Of a stretch of 64,000 nt of DNA, positions 27,322 through 37,466 are shown in pieces; position 1 is the stretch's first letter; every line of letters begins with the position of its first letter. The position numbers were made by a program, and so were the translations under genes. Under the pieces are notes generated by a model. The model searched no databases. It saw only the letters and a list, made by a program, of their open reading frames with translations, and was not told where the DNA came from. Source of the DNA: Acinetobacter guerrae (GTDB taxonomy: Bacteria; Pseudomonadota; Gammaproteobacteria; Pseudomonadales; Moraxellaceae); assembly GCF_009372255.1 (NCBI RefSeq), contig NZ_LXGN01000007.1, positions 1-64,000 on the forward strand, read 5' to 3'.

Positions 27322-28532
27322 TGAATGCCATGAATTTTATTTCTCAGCGTTTACAGATGATCAAACCATCACCAAGTATTGCTGCAAATGATCTTGTGAA
27401 CAAACTACGTGCAGAAGGTAAAGACATTGTCAACTTCACCATTGGTGAGCCTGATTTTGATACGCCCGAGCATATTATGCAGGCAGCGATTGAAGCCATG
27501 CGTAAAGGTGAAACCCACTATACCAATGCGGCAGGCACTGTAGCGGTACGTCAGGCAATCAGCCAAAAACTCAAACGCGATAATCAACTTGATTATGGTA
27601 TCAATGAAATCGTGTGTGGAAGTGGTGGTAAGCCGCTTATTTTTCATGCTTTTGCAGCAACGCTAGATGTACAGGATGAAGTGGTTATTCATGCGCCTTA
27701 CTGGGTTTCCTATCCAGATTTGGCAACATTAAATGACGCAACGCCTGTCGTGATTCAAGGTCGTCAGGACAATGGTTTCAAGCTTACAGCCGAAGATCTT
27801 GCACCAGCAATCACCGAAAAAACCCGTTGGGTGGTGTTGAATTATCCAAACAACCCAACAGGTGCTGTTTATTCAAAACAGGAACTTGAGGCTTTAGCAG
27901 AACTGCTTAGACAGCATCCTCATGTCCTCATTATGCTAGATGAAATTTATGAATTTTTCGTTTATGACGATCATCAGCATATTTCGCTTGCTCAAATTGC
28001 ACCTGATTTAAAAGATCGTATTTTGATTATTAATGGCGCTTCAAAAGGTTATGCCATGACAGGCTGGCGCATTGGTTATGCGGCTGGGCCAGAATGGTTA
28101 ATCAAAGCCATGACGAAACTGATCTCACAAACTACGACTTGCCCTAGCTCTGTCAGTCAGGCAGCCGCAGTTGCTGCATTTGTGGGAGATCAACAGCCCA
28201 TTTATGACATGCTTGAAATTTATAAAACACGTCGTCAGCGTGTAGTTGAACGATTACAGCAGGTTTCTGGTTTTGACTTTGAGCCACCACAAGGCGCTTT
28301 TTATGTCTTCGCCAATGTTGCAGGTCTGATCGGTAAAACAACACCTCAAGGGCAAGTGATCCAGTCCGATGCTGATGTCGTTGAGTATTTATTGCGTGAA
28401 GGCGGTGTTGCCACGGTCAGTGGTCAAGCTTATGGCATGTCCCCATTTATTCGTCTTTCTTTTGCAAGCTCAATCGAAGTGATCGAAGAAGGATGTCAAC
28501 GGATCAAGAATGCAGTTGAAAAACTCGCTTAA
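27321..28532 (+). CDS. Class I pyridoxal-phosphate aminotransferase (aspartate aminotransferase-like)
   Basis: The 403-residue enzyme belongs to fold-type I aminotransferases of the AspC/Ib kind. Seen are the amino VNFTIGEPDFDTPEHI, the NYPNNPTGAVYS motif binding the cofactor, the GASKGYAMTGWRIGYAAGP segment with the pyridoxal lysine near 242, and carboxyl FIRLSFASS with the substrate-carboxylate arginine. It should move an amino group from an amino acid to 2-oxoglutarate or the reverse. Position between an HMG-type aldolase and a dicarboxylate symporter suggests that it makes the aldolase substrate from a 4-substituted glutamate; that is inference. Confidence 0.9.
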   Translation: MNAMNFISQRLQMIKPSPSIAANDLVNKLRAEGKDIVNFTIGEPDFDTPEHIMQAAIEAMRKGETHYTNAAGTVAVRQAISQKLKRDNQLDYGINEIVCGSGGKPLIFHAFAATLDVQDEVVIHAPYWVSYPDLATLNDATPVVIQGRQDNGFKLTAEDLAPAITEKTRWVVLNYPNNPTGAVYSKQELEALAELLRQHPHVLIMLDEIYEFFVYDDHQHISLAQIAPDLKDRILIINGASKGYAMTGWRIGYAAGPEWLIKAMTKLISQTTTCPSSVSQAAAVAAFVGDQQPIYDMLEIYKTRRQRVVERLQQVSGFDFEPPQGAFYVFANVAGLIGKTTPQGQVIQSDADVVEYLLREGGVATVSGQAYGMSPFIRLSFASSIEVIEEGCQRIKNAVEKLA

Positions 28533-28557
28533 TTGTATTCTTTATTATTAACGATGT

Positions 28558-28671
28558 TGAGAGCATAACCCCGATGTCAAACTAATCGAGCCGACCAACT
28601 TATGAACTGGCCGTCACGGATGACAGCGCAATATTTTATGCTCTCACCCCTACTCCTTTTGGGGTGATTTA
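28558..28671 (+). promoter_or_regulatory. Structured leader RNA with sequestered ribosome site, before the symporter gene
   Basis: An 11-bp perfect long-range helix is formed by TGAGAGCATAA (28558-28568) and TTATGCTCTCA (28636-28646). Inside, TGTCA (28575-28579) pairs TGACA (28621-28625), and short CCA/TGG or GCC/GGC stems fold the 67-base core. Right after it, TCACCCC (28645-28651) pairs GGGGTGA (28661-28667). The GGGGTGA is the only ribosome site for the ATG at 28671, so the second hairpin would block translation, and the two helices share bases at 28645-28646. This is the layout of a translational riboswitch or attenuator; I do not recognise a known class. Confidence 0.6.
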
Positions 28672-29984
28672 TGAACAAGAAGCCTAGAATTTCATTAGTC
28701 TGGCAAATCATGATCGGTTTGGTACTGGGTATTTTAGTGGGTTTTTACCTCAATACTCATCCTTCCGATAATAAATGGTTAATCGAACAAGTCTTTCAAC
28801 CAATGGGAGACATTTTCATTAAATTGATGAAAATGATTGTAATCCCTATTGTTTTTTCTTGTCTGGTCGTTGGCATCGCTGGGCATTCCGATGGCAAATC
28901 CATGGGACGCATTGGTGCTAAAACAATTTTTTATTTCCTGTGTGTGACCACAACAGCCATTATTATTGGTCTAGTTGTCGGAAATGTAGTGAAACCGGGT
29001 GCGGGTGCTGACCTTTCTTCTATGGTTGCAGCGCATGTGAATACCCTGCCAACCACCGAAACTAATCATGGTTTAGGCCATATTATCTTAAACATCATTC
29101 CAGATAATATTGTCGATGCAATGGCAAAAGGCAGCTTGCTTCCTGTAATTTTCTTCGCAGTGATGTTTGGTTTAGGCGTCGCGTCTTTACCCCATGAGAA
29201 AAAAGACATTGTGGTTTCTTTCTTCTCGTCTGTTTCAGAAGCCATGTTTAAAGTTACCCATATGATCATGGCGTATTCTCCAATTGGTATCTTTGGCATG
29301 ATCGCAGTGACGGTGACTAACTTTGGCATGGAATCCATGTTGCCACTGCTTAAATTGATTGGTACGACGTATGTGACTGCGATTTTATTCGTCATCATTG
29401 TCTTTGGTTTAATTGCTCGTTTTATTGGTCTAAATATTTTTCAGCTTATTCGTTTTATGAAAGCTGAACTGGTACTGGCATTTTCAAGCGCTAGCTCTAC
29501 AACGGTATTACCGCAGGTGATCCAAAAAACTGAACGCTTTGGTTCTGATCGCGGCATTTCAAGTTTTGTAGTTCCAACAGGCTATTCGTTTAATCTCGAT
29601 GGTGCATCACTCTTCCTTGGTTTAGGAACGCTATTTATTGCCCAGATTTATGGCATTCATTTAACACTTGCAGATCAAATCATGCTGGTGGTAACGATGG
29701 TCATTACATCTAAAGGCGCAGCAGGCGTACCAGGTTTTATGTTTGTGATTTTATCTGCGACTTTATCAAGTGCAGGGATTCCACTCGAAGGTATTGCATT
29801 TATTGCAGGGGTTTATCGATTGATGGATATGCCAAATACAGCTCTAAATGTCTTGGGTAACACGCTAGCACCGTTAGTAATTTCTAAATGGGAAGGAAAA
29901 TTCAGCGAAGAGCGTCATCAACAAGCGTTACTCAGCATGAAACATTCAAATCCTTCTGTTGCTCAGCCTTCTTCGGAATCTTGA
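28671..29984 (+). CDS. Dicarboxylate/glutamate:cation symporter (DctA/GltP family)
   Basis: This 437-residue inner-membrane protein belongs to the DAACS family that imports C4-dicarboxylates, glutamate or aspartate with protons or sodium. It shows the family's two re-entrant loop signatures, the serine-rich [14 protein letters not shown] (about 270-283) and the [14 protein letters not shown] segment near 305. The carboxyl [17 protein letters not shown] follows, with its conserved aspartate and asparagine residues for substrate binding. The start follows a structured leader. Gene order between an aminotransferase and glutamate dehydrogenase favours a glutamate-like substrate over succinate. 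Confidence 0.92.
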   Translation: MNKKPRISLVWQIMIGLVLGILVGFYLNTHPSDNKWLIEQVFQPMGDIFIKLMKMIVIPIVFSCLVVGIAGHSDGKSMGRIGAKTIFYFLCVTTTAIIIGLVVGNVVKPGAGADLSSMVAAHVNTLPTTETNHGLGHIILNIIPDNIVDAMAKGSLLPVIFFAVMFGLGVASLPHEKKDIVVSFFSSVSEAMFKVTHMIMAYSPIGIFGMIAVTVTNFGMESMLPLLKLIGTTYVTAILFVIIVFGLIARFIGLNIFQLIRFMKAELVLAFSSASSTTVLPQVIQKTERFGSDRGISSFVVPTGYSFNLDGASLFLGLGTLFIAQIYGIHLTLADQIMLVVTMVITSKGAAGVPGFMFVILSATLSSAGIPLEGIAFIAGVYRLMDMPNTALNVLGNTLAPLVISKWEGKFSEERHQQALLSMKHSNPSVAQPSSES

Positions 29985-29994
29985 GGTAAACCCC

Positions 29995-31266
29995 ATGCAA
30001 AATTTATCATATGTTGATGAAAACGAAGGTCAAGCTTGGCTCAATTTTTTAGAACAGCTCGATCGCGTAGAACCATATTTAGGCGATCTTAAAGAAAATC
30101 TGGATCATTTACGTCGCCCGAAACGCTCACTCATTGTAAATATTCCAGTCAAAATGGATGATGGCACTGTACGTCACTTTGAAGGTTATCGTGTTCAACA
30201 CAGTATTACTCGTGGTCCTGGTAAAGGGGGTGTCCGTTTTCACCCTGATGTCAACCTGAACGAAGTCATGGCACTCGCTGGCTGGATGACCATTAAATGT
30301 GCAGCTTTAAACTTGCCTTTTGGTGGTGCAAAAGGTGGTGTTCGAGTAGACCCAACCATTTTATCTACAAATGAACTAGAACGTTTGACCCGTCGTTATA
30401 CCACGGAAATCAATCTTATTATTGGGCCACAAAAAGATATTCCCGCACCTGATGTGGGTACTACACCACAAGTCATGGCGTGGATGATGGATACCTATTC
30501 CATGAATGCTGGTTCTACAGTCACAGGTGTCGTTACAGGAAAACCAGTACATTTAGGTGGTTCACTTGGTCGTTCCAGAGCAACAGGACGTGGAGTATTC
30601 ATCACAGGTCTGGAAGCTGCACAAAAAATTGGTTTAGACATTGCCCATGCAACTGTATGTGTTCAAGGCTTTGGTAATGTTGGTGCTGAAGCAGCATTGT
30701 TATTTTATGAATCTGGTGCAAAAGTGATTGCGGTACAAGATCACACCGCTACACTTTATCATCCTGAAGGAATTAATATTCCAGATTTATTGGCTTATCA
30801 GAAACAGCAAGGTTCGATTAAGGGCTTTGATATGCTGCATGATATTGATAAAAACGAACTTTGGAATATCGAAGCAGATATTTTTATCCCTGCTGCACTC
30901 GAAGGTGTAATTAATAAAGAGATTGCCCAAAAACTTCAAACCAAGCTGATTTTGGAAGGTGCAAATGGCCCAACAGACCCAGCCGCAGATGATGTATTAA
31001 ATGAACGTGGAATCATCATTGTTCCAGATGTCATTTGTAATGCTGGTGGTGTGACCGTCAGTTATTTTGAATGGGTTCAGGATTTAGCCAGTTATTTCTG
31101 GACGGAAGATGAAATTAATCATCGTATGGATGTAATTATGCGTAAAGCCATTCATGATGTCTGGGATCGTGCGCAAAATGCGAACTGTTCACTGAGAACC
31201 GCCGCTTATATCGTTGCTTGTGAGCGTATTTTGTTGGCACGTCGTGATCGGGGTTTAATTATTTAA
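29995..31266 (+). CDS. Glutamate dehydrogenase (Glu/Leu/Phe/Val family)
   Basis: The 423-residue enzyme interconverts glutamate and 2-oxoglutarate plus ammonia. Visible are the substrate-binding [20 protein letters not shown], the catalytic-lysine motif [14 protein letters not shown] near 112, and the Rossmann segment [17 protein letters not shown] near 222. The carboxyl [17 protein letters not shown] follows. It starts at ATG 29995, with GAGGT seven bases before, 10 bases after the symporter stop; an upstream in-frame codon at 29959 overlaps the symporter and lacks support. In this operon it would re-oxidise glutamate formed by the aminotransferase and so regenerate 2-oxoglutarate. Cofactor preference cannot be told. 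Confidence 0.93.
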   Translation: MQNLSYVDENEGQAWLNFLEQLDRVEPYLGDLKENLDHLRRPKRSLIVNIPVKMDDGTVRHFEGYRVQHSITRGPGKGGVRFHPDVNLNEVMALAGWMTIKCAALNLPFGGAKGGVRVDPTILSTNELERLTRRYTTEINLIIGPQKDIPAPDVGTTPQVMAWMMDTYSMNAGSTVTGVVTGKPVHLGGSLGRSRATGRGVFITGLEAAQKIGLDIAHATVCVQGFGNVGAEAALLFYESGAKVIAVQDHTATLYHPEGINIPDLLAYQKQQGSIKGFDMLHDIDKNELWNIEADIFIPAALEGVINKEIAQKLQTKLILEGANGPTDPAADDVLNERGIIIVPDVICNAGGVTVSYFEWVQDLASYFWTEDEINHRMDVIMRKAIHDVWDRAQNANCSLRTAAYIVACERILLARRDRGLII

Positions 31267-31294
31267 AACAACTTCTGATCAGGTTTAAACCGTT

Positions 31295-31333
31295 AAAAGC
31301 ATCTTTATGAGTTGACTGATAAAGATGCTTTTT
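31295..31333. terminator. Strong bidirectional terminator after glutamate dehydrogenase
   Basis: AAAAGCATCTTTAT and ATAAAGATGCTTTT form a perfect 14-bp stem with a 10-base loop, T-rich on both outer sides, between convergent genes. Confidence 0.92.
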
Positions 31334-31377
31334 ACCATGTATCTTTGAATGTTACTAAAATAGTTACTTGGCAATAG

Positions 31378-32481
31378 TTACTTTTGCTCTGCTAAAAAAT
31401 GTTGCAATGGCATAAATACCAATCGCGTTAGCTCAATCAAAATAATACCAAGTACAATGCCTGCTAACCGTATCCAGCCATTTTCCATACTGAGTAAATT
31501 CAGTTGATCGGGCACCATGACTACAATGTAAACCAAAGAAAGTTGCGTTCCTACATAGGCAAAAGCTTGTCCACTATTTTCAATATGGCGACCAATAATA
31601 ATGCCCAATGCAATCACCAATGCCGCACAAATATAGTTTAAACCACCCAACGGTAACAAAATAAAAGCCAGTGCAGCCCCCAATAGACAACCAAATAATC
31701 GATATAAATTTCTTGTAGAGACCAATTTTTTATTATTTAAACCCGGTAAAGGAATCATAAGAACCGCTAATATCGTGATAGCGGTTTGAGTCAGTAAATC
31801 CACTGAAAAGAACTGAATTAGAAAAGGCACAACAGCAATTGCCAATGCAGCCTGAGCCGTATGAATCAACGTTAGTTTTCGATAACCTGCAAATTTTGAG
31901 ATTTCTGCCAAACCAGTTCTATTGGCAGTCAAAGAAAAACGTGGTCGAACGATATAGCTGAAAAATAAACTCACTACCATACATGCCAACGTACCTGCAA
32001 TCACTTCAATACTTCGGGTTTTGGCAAATAGACTCATATCTACAAAGGGATACATCAATCCATCAATAATCACCATCGCAAAGGTCAGACCAAAAAACAG
32101 CCATGCATAACCATAACGACTGGTCATAGCAAAGTACAATGAAAAGGCCGAGAAAAAAGCCAATACTAAACTATTGAGCCAGAGCGTTTTGGAAATATGT
32201 AGCTCAATCCAACAGGCCAGTAAAGCACCTGCTAGCGTCCCCAAAATTCTGAGTGTGCCACGAATACAGGTATCGACAATATGTGAGCGCAAGACCATAT
32301 AACCACTAAATGCAGCCCAGCCAATATTTTCTACATTTAGACAATGCGCGACCCAGATCGCAAGGAAAACTGAAAATAAAACTTCAAGTTCATCCATATT
32401 CCGTTTCAGGCTATGACTGTCCCAACGGAATTGTTGCAAGATTGCAGACCATAAACTTTTTGCTGATTCAAATACTTGCAT
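31378..32481 (-). CDS. FUSC-family (aromatic acid exporter-like) inner membrane protein
   Basis: The 367-residue protein has two halves of hydrophobic spans (about 35-180 and 215-355) separated by a polar loop. The features [19 protein letters not shown] and [17 protein letters not shown] mark the FUSC/YccS family, whose members export aromatic acids or similar compounds. It lacks the large cytoplasmic insert of full-length YccS/AaeB proteins, so it is a short form. The substrate is unknown. It lies between two transport and catabolism blocks and is transcribed alone, convergent with glutamate dehydrogenase. Confidence 0.8.
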   Translation of the reverse strand: MQVFESAKSLWSAILQQFRWDSHSLKRNMDELEVLFSVFLAIWVAHCLNVENIGWAAFSGYMVLRSHIVDTCIRGTLRILGTLAGALLACWIELHISKTLWLNSLVLAFFSAFSLYFAMTSRYGYAWLFFGLTFAMVIIDGLMYPFVDMSLFAKTRSIEVIAGTLACMVVSLFFSYIVRPRFSLTANRTGLAEISKFAGYRKLTLIHTAQAALAIAVVPFLIQFFSVDLLTQTAITILAVLMIPLPGLNNKKLVSTRNLYRLFGCLLGAALAFILLPLGGLNYICAALVIALGIIIGRHIENSGQAFAYVGTQLSLVYIVVMVPDQLNLLSMENGWIRLAGIVLGIILIELTRLVFMPLQHFLAEQK

Positions 32482-32581
32482 AGAGATAATTGAATAAGGT
32501 ACTGCTTTTATTGTAGCGGATAGTGAAAAATGAAGATTTATATTCTTGTGATTTATATCTAGGCTTTATGAACTACATAAA

Positions 32582-32613
32582 AATGAGGCGGAAAATAACT
32601 TCCGCCTCATTTG
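32582..32613 (-). terminator. Terminator of the first MHS permease gene
   Basis: AAATGAGGCGGAA and TTCCGCCTCATTT form a perfect 13-bp stem with a 6-base loop. On the minus strand it is followed by TTT plus a T-rich tract and lies 28 bases past the permease stop. Confidence 0.9.
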
Positions 32614-32640
32614 CTTTTATAGATGACCCATCAAACAGAT

Positions 32641-33951
32641 TTAGTCTTCCAAAATACGACTGTGTTTCTGTTGATCTTTCATGCGGAAGAAATACACCAG
32701 ACAGATCGCACACATCATCGTTACATAGATAAAATAGAAGTTTTCATGACCGACATTTTTAAACTGTAATGCAACAAGTTCTGAGGTACCACCAAAAATA
32801 GTGTTTGCAATCGCATAAGGTAATGCCACACCAAGCGCACGAATATGTGCAGGGAACATTTCAGATTTGATGACCGCACTGGTTGAGGTATAGCCAGATA
32901 AAAACATCATACCAAACAAAATTAATAAACCTGCGATGACTGGACTCGAAGTTGTCGCAATTGTACTAAAGATTGGATAAGTAAATAGCACCCCACCAAT
33001 ACCAAAGAAAATCATCACTGCTCTACGACCAACTTTATCGGAAATAGAACCCATAACAGGTTGCGCCAACATAAAGATAAAGATGGTGACAGCAGAAACT
33101 ATCGTTGCAACTTCTTTAGAAAATCCTGTGGTATTGACCATGAATTTTTGCATATAGGTGGTATATGCATAGAATGAAATCGTACCACCAGCAGTTAAAA
33201 ATAAAACACCTAATGCTTCTTTAGGATGATGTTTAAATAATGCAAACGCACTAGATTTAACTTCCTGAGTCGCATTTTTAAAAGATTGTGTCTCAACCAT
33301 ACCACGACGGATAATAAAGACAGATAAAGCTAAAATTGAACCCACAAAGAACGGAACGCGCCAGCCCCATTCATACAATTGAGCATCAGTTAACACTTGT
33401 TGCAAAATAATCAATGTTGCAAGTGCCAAAAGCTGACCAGCCATAATGGTCATATATTGGAAGCTTGAGAAAAACCCGCGACGATTTTTACCCGCCATTT
33501 CACTTAAATATGTCGCACTCGCTCCATACTCGCCACCGACACTCAAGCCCTGAATCAATCGGGCGATAATCAGAATAACAGGTGCCATGACTCCAATCTG
33601 TTGATACGTCGGTGCAATCGCGATCAACATTGAGCCAATACACATCAACGTAACAGACAGGGTCAAACCTGCTTTGCGCCCTTTCCGATCTGCGAAAATT
33701 CCCATCATCCATGCGCCAATTGGACGCATTAAGAAACCTACTGCAAAGACAGCCGCAGCTTGTAACAACTCGACAGTTTGATTTCCTGCTGGGAAAAATG
33801 ACTTTGCGAAGTAAAGGGTAAACATACTGTAGGCAAACCAGTCATACCATTCGACTAAGTTACCTGCTGAACCACCTAAAATAGATTTAATGCGTGTTTT
33901 CTGATCCAGATTCGCATTTAGTTTTTTATCAACCACCTGATCGATACTCAT
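32641..33951 (-). CDS. MFS permease of the metabolite:H+ symporter (MHS) family, copy 1
   Basis: The 436-residue protein has twelve hydrophobic spans and the MHS hallmark sequences GNLVEWYDWFAYSMFTLYFA near residue 32 and FLMRPIGAWMMGIFADRKGR near 75, with SVGGEYGASATYLSEMAG near 145. Relatives import 2-oxoglutarate, citrate, shikimate, proline/betaine or itaconate-like acids. AAGGAGAAGCC precedes the ATG. It is a paralog of the gene at 35911-37224, with long identical peptide and DNA stretches. It lies downstream of the flavoprotein but is separated from it by a terminator and 470 bases. Confidence 0.88.
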   Translation of the reverse strand: MSIDQVVDKKLNANLDQKTRIKSILGGSAGNLVEWYDWFAYSMFTLYFAKSFFPAGNQTVELLQAAAVFAVGFLMRPIGAWMMGIFADRKGRKAGLTLSVTLMCIGSMLIAIAPTYQQIGVMAPVILIIARLIQGLSVGGEYGASATYLSEMAGKNRRGFFSSFQYMTIMAGQLLALATLIILQQVLTDAQLYEWGWRVPFFVGSILALSVFIIRRGMVETQSFKNATQEVKSSAFALFKHHPKEALGVLFLTAGGTISFYAYTTYMQKFMVNTTGFSKEVATIVSAVTIFIFMLAQPVMGSISDKVGRRAVMIFFGIGGVLFTYPIFSTIATTSSPVIAGLLILFGMMFLSGYTSTSAVIKSEMFPAHIRALGVALPYAIANTIFGGTSELVALQFKNVGHENFYFIYVTMMCAICLVYFFRMKDQQKHSRILED

Positions 33952-34419
33952 TAGGCTTCTCCTTAGCCATTAAATTTTTAGAACCAGTTCGCCTAACTTG
34001 GTTCCAGCTAAACCATCACTTTTGGTAATAGTTAACAAAGCCAGTTTGATTAAACAATGCGAAAAAAAGTCAGTGTGAAAATAAGAGCTATTTAAATTTA
34101 ATTAATTTATTGTTTTTTATTAATTTATTTTTATTAAATTTATTCATTATTCGATCATTTTAAGTGATGGAACTGATCAGAATAAAATATAACCAATAAA
34201 AAAACTCTCCTTTTAAGGAGAGTTTAATTGTAAATGTGCTACTTGATTTTATCTTTTCTTTGTATGGAATGAGCGATATTTATGAAAAAAAATGACTGAA
34301 TTAACTGTTAATCCTTGATAAAAGTTTTCATATTTGAAACATATCACTACAGTTTAAATTGAATTTATATAGAAATAGGAACAATTCAAAACTCGCACCT
34401 ATTTCTTAAATATATGAAG
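33952..34419. other. Intergenic region between permease copy 1 and the flavoprotein gene
   Basis: The 468 AT-rich bases hold the minus-strand terminator of the flavoprotein gene at 34194-34225 and, to its left, the promoter region of permease copy 1. I see no coding frame worth reporting. Confidence 0.6.
34194..34225 (-). terminator. Terminator of the flavoprotein dehydrogenase gene
   Basis: On the minus strand AAACTCTCC and GGAGAGTTT pair around TTAAAA and are followed by a run of seven T. It lies about 195 bases past the stop, so the transcript has a long 3' tail. Confidence 0.85.
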
Positions 34420-35814
34420 TTAATCGAATATCTTACCTGGATTAATCAAAAGGTTATGATCAAAAATAGATTTAATACGCTTCATATACACTATCTCTTC
34501 ATCGCTTCGGCTGTAACCGAGATAAGCCTTCTTGGTCATACCTATACCATGTTCGGCAGAGATTGCCCCATCATATTTTTCAACGATATCAAACACATAT
34601 TTCATCGCATGTTTACATTGTGCATAAAATTCATCCTTATCCAAATTTTGAGGTTTAAGAATATTTAAATGCAAATTACCATCACCAATATGCCCAAACC
34701 AACAAATTTTAAATTCTGGGTGATGTTGTTTTAATACTTTTTCAACATCTTTAATAAAATCATCAATATAAGAGATCAAAACCGACACATCGACTTTGTA
34801 CGGCAAATAAGGTGCGCATGATTCAGAGATATCTTCTCTTAAACGCCATAAATTTTTTGCTTGTTCAATACTCTGGCTAATCACACCATCTAAAATGAAA
34901 CCTTGTTCCATACAAGATTCAAAAATTTGCATGGCTTTTTCTAATATAATTTCATAGGGCGCTTCAAATTCAATCAGGACATAATAAGGACAGGGCGCTG
35001 CTAATGGAGGTTGAAGCTGGCTATGTGCCATTACAATCTCCATGACGCGTTGATCAAAAAATTCAAACGCAGTTAAATCAATTTCTGCCTGAAATTTACT
35101 TAAAATTGGCATAATTGCAGCAAATTCAGGTACACCAAAAACCAATACCTGCAAATTTTTTGGAACGCGATCTAAACGAATATCAGCTTCTGTAATTAAA
35201 CCAAGTGTACCTTCTCCCCCAATAAACAAATGTTGCATGGCATAGCCTGTCGCATTTTTCACCATGCCTTTGTTTAATCTTAGAATGTCCCCATTCCCCG
35301 TGACTACGGTTAACCCCAACACCCAGTTGCGGGTCATACCATAGCGGATAACTTTAATTCCTCCCGCATTCGTACTAATATTGCCGCCAATTTGGCTTGA
35401 ACCTGATGCTGCCAAATCTACTGGAAAAAATAAGTTCTGTTGCAAAGCGTAATTTTGTAAATCTTCCGTAATCATTCCTGCCTGTACGCGAACCATTCGA
35501 TCTGCTGGAAAGAAGGAAATAACCTGATTCATTTTATCAAGACTAATCACAAATTCTCCGTTAGCCGCAACAGCGCCAGCAGAAAGCCCTGTTCTACCTC
35601 CAGATGGTGTAATTGCAAATTTGAGTTGATTGGCTAAGCGTACAATTTGTTGGACTTGTTCAGTGGTCTGTGGAAATAAAATTGCCTGAGGTTTCGGATC
35701 AAAATGACGTGTTCGATCACAACCCCAAATTTCTAAGCTTTCTAAATCCGTTTTGATTCGATTTTCGCCTAATATCAAGGTTAGATTTTCAATAATTTCA
35801 ACATAACTTCCCAT
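34420..35814 (-). CDS. FAD-linked D-2-hydroxyacid dehydrogenase (D-lactate / D-2-hydroxyglutarate dehydrogenase family)
   Basis: The 464-residue protein has an FAD_binding_4 (PCMH-type) domain with AITPSGGRTGLSAGAVA (about residues 68-84) and GSSQIGGNISTNAGGIKVIR. Its FAD-oxidase C-terminal domain ends with WFGHIGDGNLHLNI and SAEHGIGMTKKAYL, the metal/substrate histidine motifs of the D-lactate, glycolate and D-2-hydroxyglutarate dehydrogenases. It oxidises a 2-hydroxyacid to a 2-oxoacid and passes electrons to quinone or a flavoprotein. It sits between two dicarboxylate-type permeases, and the motif set is closest to D-2-hydroxyglutarate dehydrogenases. Exact substrate unknown. Confidence 0.85.
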   Translation of the reverse strand: MGSYVEIIENLTLILGENRIKTDLESLEIWGCDRTRHFDPKPQAILFPQTTEQVQQIVRLANQLKFAITPSGGRTGLSAGAVAANGEFVISLDKMNQVISFFPADRMVRVQAGMITEDLQNYALQQNLFFPVDLAASGSSQIGGNISTNAGGIKVIRYGMTRNWVLGLTVVTGNGDILRLNKGMVKNATGYAMQHLFIGGEGTLGLITEADIRLDRVPKNLQVLVFGVPEFAAIMPILSKFQAEIDLTAFEFFDQRVMEIVMAHSQLQPPLAAPCPYYVLIEFEAPYEIILEKAMQIFESCMEQGFILDGVISQSIEQAKNLWRLREDISESCAPYLPYKVDVSVLISYIDDFIKDVEKVLKQHHPEFKICWFGHIGDGNLHLNILKPQNLDKDEFYAQCKHAMKYVFDIVEKYDGAISAEHGIGMTKKAYLGYSRSDEEIVYMKRIKSIFDHNLLINPGKIFD

Positions 35815-35910
35815 AGCACATTATCCCTTTCACATCATTTAAAGTTTTGGTAAATCTAACGTTTAGAACGCATGATCCAAAACTCAATTTTTAAAAATCG
35901 TATATCGTAT

Positions 35911-37224
35911 TTAGTCTTCTATAATTTTGCTGTGTTTTTGCTGATCTCGCATAAAAATGAAATAAATCAAGCAGATTGCACTCATCGTAGCCAGATAGAT
36001 AAAATAATATTGTTCATGTCCCATTTGTTTAAACTTTAAAGCAACAAGTTCAGCCGTTCCTCCAAATAAAGCCGCAGCCAATGCATAAGGTAAAGCTACA
36101 CCTAAAGCTCGAATATGGGATGGAAACATTTCAGATTTAATGACTGCACTAATGGAGGTATAGCAAGATAATGGAATCATCCCCGCGATAATAAGTAATC
36201 CTGCTGTGACTGGACTCGTCACTACTGAAATCGCAGAAAAAATTGGATAAGTTAATAATACCCCGCCTATGCCAAATAGAATCATCATTTTCTTACGACC
36301 AATTTTGTCAGACAAACTCCCCATAATCGGTTGCATGCAAAGGAACACAAAAATAGTACATGTCGAGATAAACGTGGCTGTTTCTTTGCTAAACCCTGAA
36401 GTATTGACCAGAAACTTTTGCATATAGTTGGTATATGAATAAAACAATAAAGTTCCAGCAACGGTAATCAGTACCACACCAATCGTCTCTTTTGGATATT
36501 GCTTTAGCAATGCAACCAAACCAGATTTTTCTTCGGTATCCGCATTTTTGAAGGACTCTGTTTCCACCATGTTACGGCGAATATAAAATACTGTTAAAGC
36601 CAAAAAGCCACCGATAAAAAATGGAATACGCCAGCCCCACGCGTGTAATTGCTCATTACTTAATACATTTTGCAGCAAAATCAAGGTGAACAATGCCAAA
36701 AGCTGACCCGACAGAATCGTCACGTATTGAATACTTGAGTAAAAACCACGACGTTTTTTGCCTGCCATTTCGGTCAAATACGTTGCACTTGCTCCATATT
36801 CTCCTCCCACACTTAAACCCTGTATTAAGCGTGCTATCAGTAAAATCATGGGTGCTAATAAACCAATTTGTGCATAAGTGGGTGCCAAAGCAATCAGAAA
36901 TGAACCACCGCACATTAAAGTCACAGATAAGGTTAAACCTGCTTTTCTTCCCTTTCGATCAGCATATACACCCATGATCCATGCACCGATTGGACGCATT
37001 AAAAAGCCCACCGCAAATACTGCCGCAGCCTGTAACAACTCGACAGTTTGATTCCCTGCTGGGAAAAAAGACTTTGCGAAATAAAGCGTAAACATACTGT
37101 AGGCAAACCAGTCATACCATTCGACCAAGTTACCTGCCACACCGCCAAAAATTGATTTTCGACGTGTTTTTTGATCCATTTTTTTTTGTGCGTTTACCAC
37201 ACTCAGAGATTCATTTATTCCCAT
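35911..37224 (-). CDS. MFS permease of the metabolite:H+ symporter (MHS) family, copy 2
   Basis: The 437-residue protein has the same signatures as copy 1 (GNLVEWYDWFAYSMFTLYFA, FLMRPIGAWIMGVYADRKGR, SVGGEYGASATYLTEMAG) and is very similar throughout. An earlier in-frame ATG at 37260 would add twelve residues. I chose 37224 because AAGGAGCC lies seven bases before it, inside that extension. It precedes the flavoprotein gene by 96 bases on the same strand and may be cotranscribed with it. The likely substrate is an organic acid used by this island. Confidence 0.87.
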   Translation of the reverse strand: MGINESLSVVNAQKKMDQKTRRKSIFGGVAGNLVEWYDWFAYSMFTLYFAKSFFPAGNQTVELLQAAAVFAVGFLMRPIGAWIMGVYADRKGRKAGLTLSVTLMCGGSFLIALAPTYAQIGLLAPMILLIARLIQGLSVGGEYGASATYLTEMAGKKRRGFYSSIQYVTILSGQLLALFTLILLQNVLSNEQLHAWGWRIPFFIGGFLALTVFYIRRNMVETESFKNADTEEKSGLVALLKQYPKETIGVVLITVAGTLLFYSYTNYMQKFLVNTSGFSKETATFISTCTIFVFLCMQPIMGSLSDKIGRKKMMILFGIGGVLLTYPIFSAISVVTSPVTAGLLIIAGMIPLSCYTSISAVIKSEMFPSHIRALGVALPYALAAALFGGTAELVALKFKQMGHEQYYFIYLATMSAICLIYFIFMRDQQKHSKIIED

Positions 37225-37415
37225 TTTTGGCTCCTTGCCATTTTTTATCGTTTTCCTCAAATCACTTGAGTTGAGTTTTTTGCATTAATGCTTATCCACC
37301 CATAAAGAGGTAACAAATAGGAAAATTAAGAACAAATTAAAAAAACAAATATTTAATTATTTAACTTTTCTATTCTTATTATTTATTTGATTTTTAATTA
37401 TTTATTTCACTTAAA

Positions 37416-37440
37416 GTTGCATCATAAAATTTGATGCAAC
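37416..37440 (-). terminator. Hairpin after the LysR gene
   Basis: GTTGCATCA and TGATGCAAC form a perfect 9-bp stem 26 bases past the LysR stop; only TTTAAG follows on the minus strand, so termination may be partial. Confidence 0.55.
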
Positions 37441-37466
37441 CCATGCCAAAAAAATATTGAAAAAAT

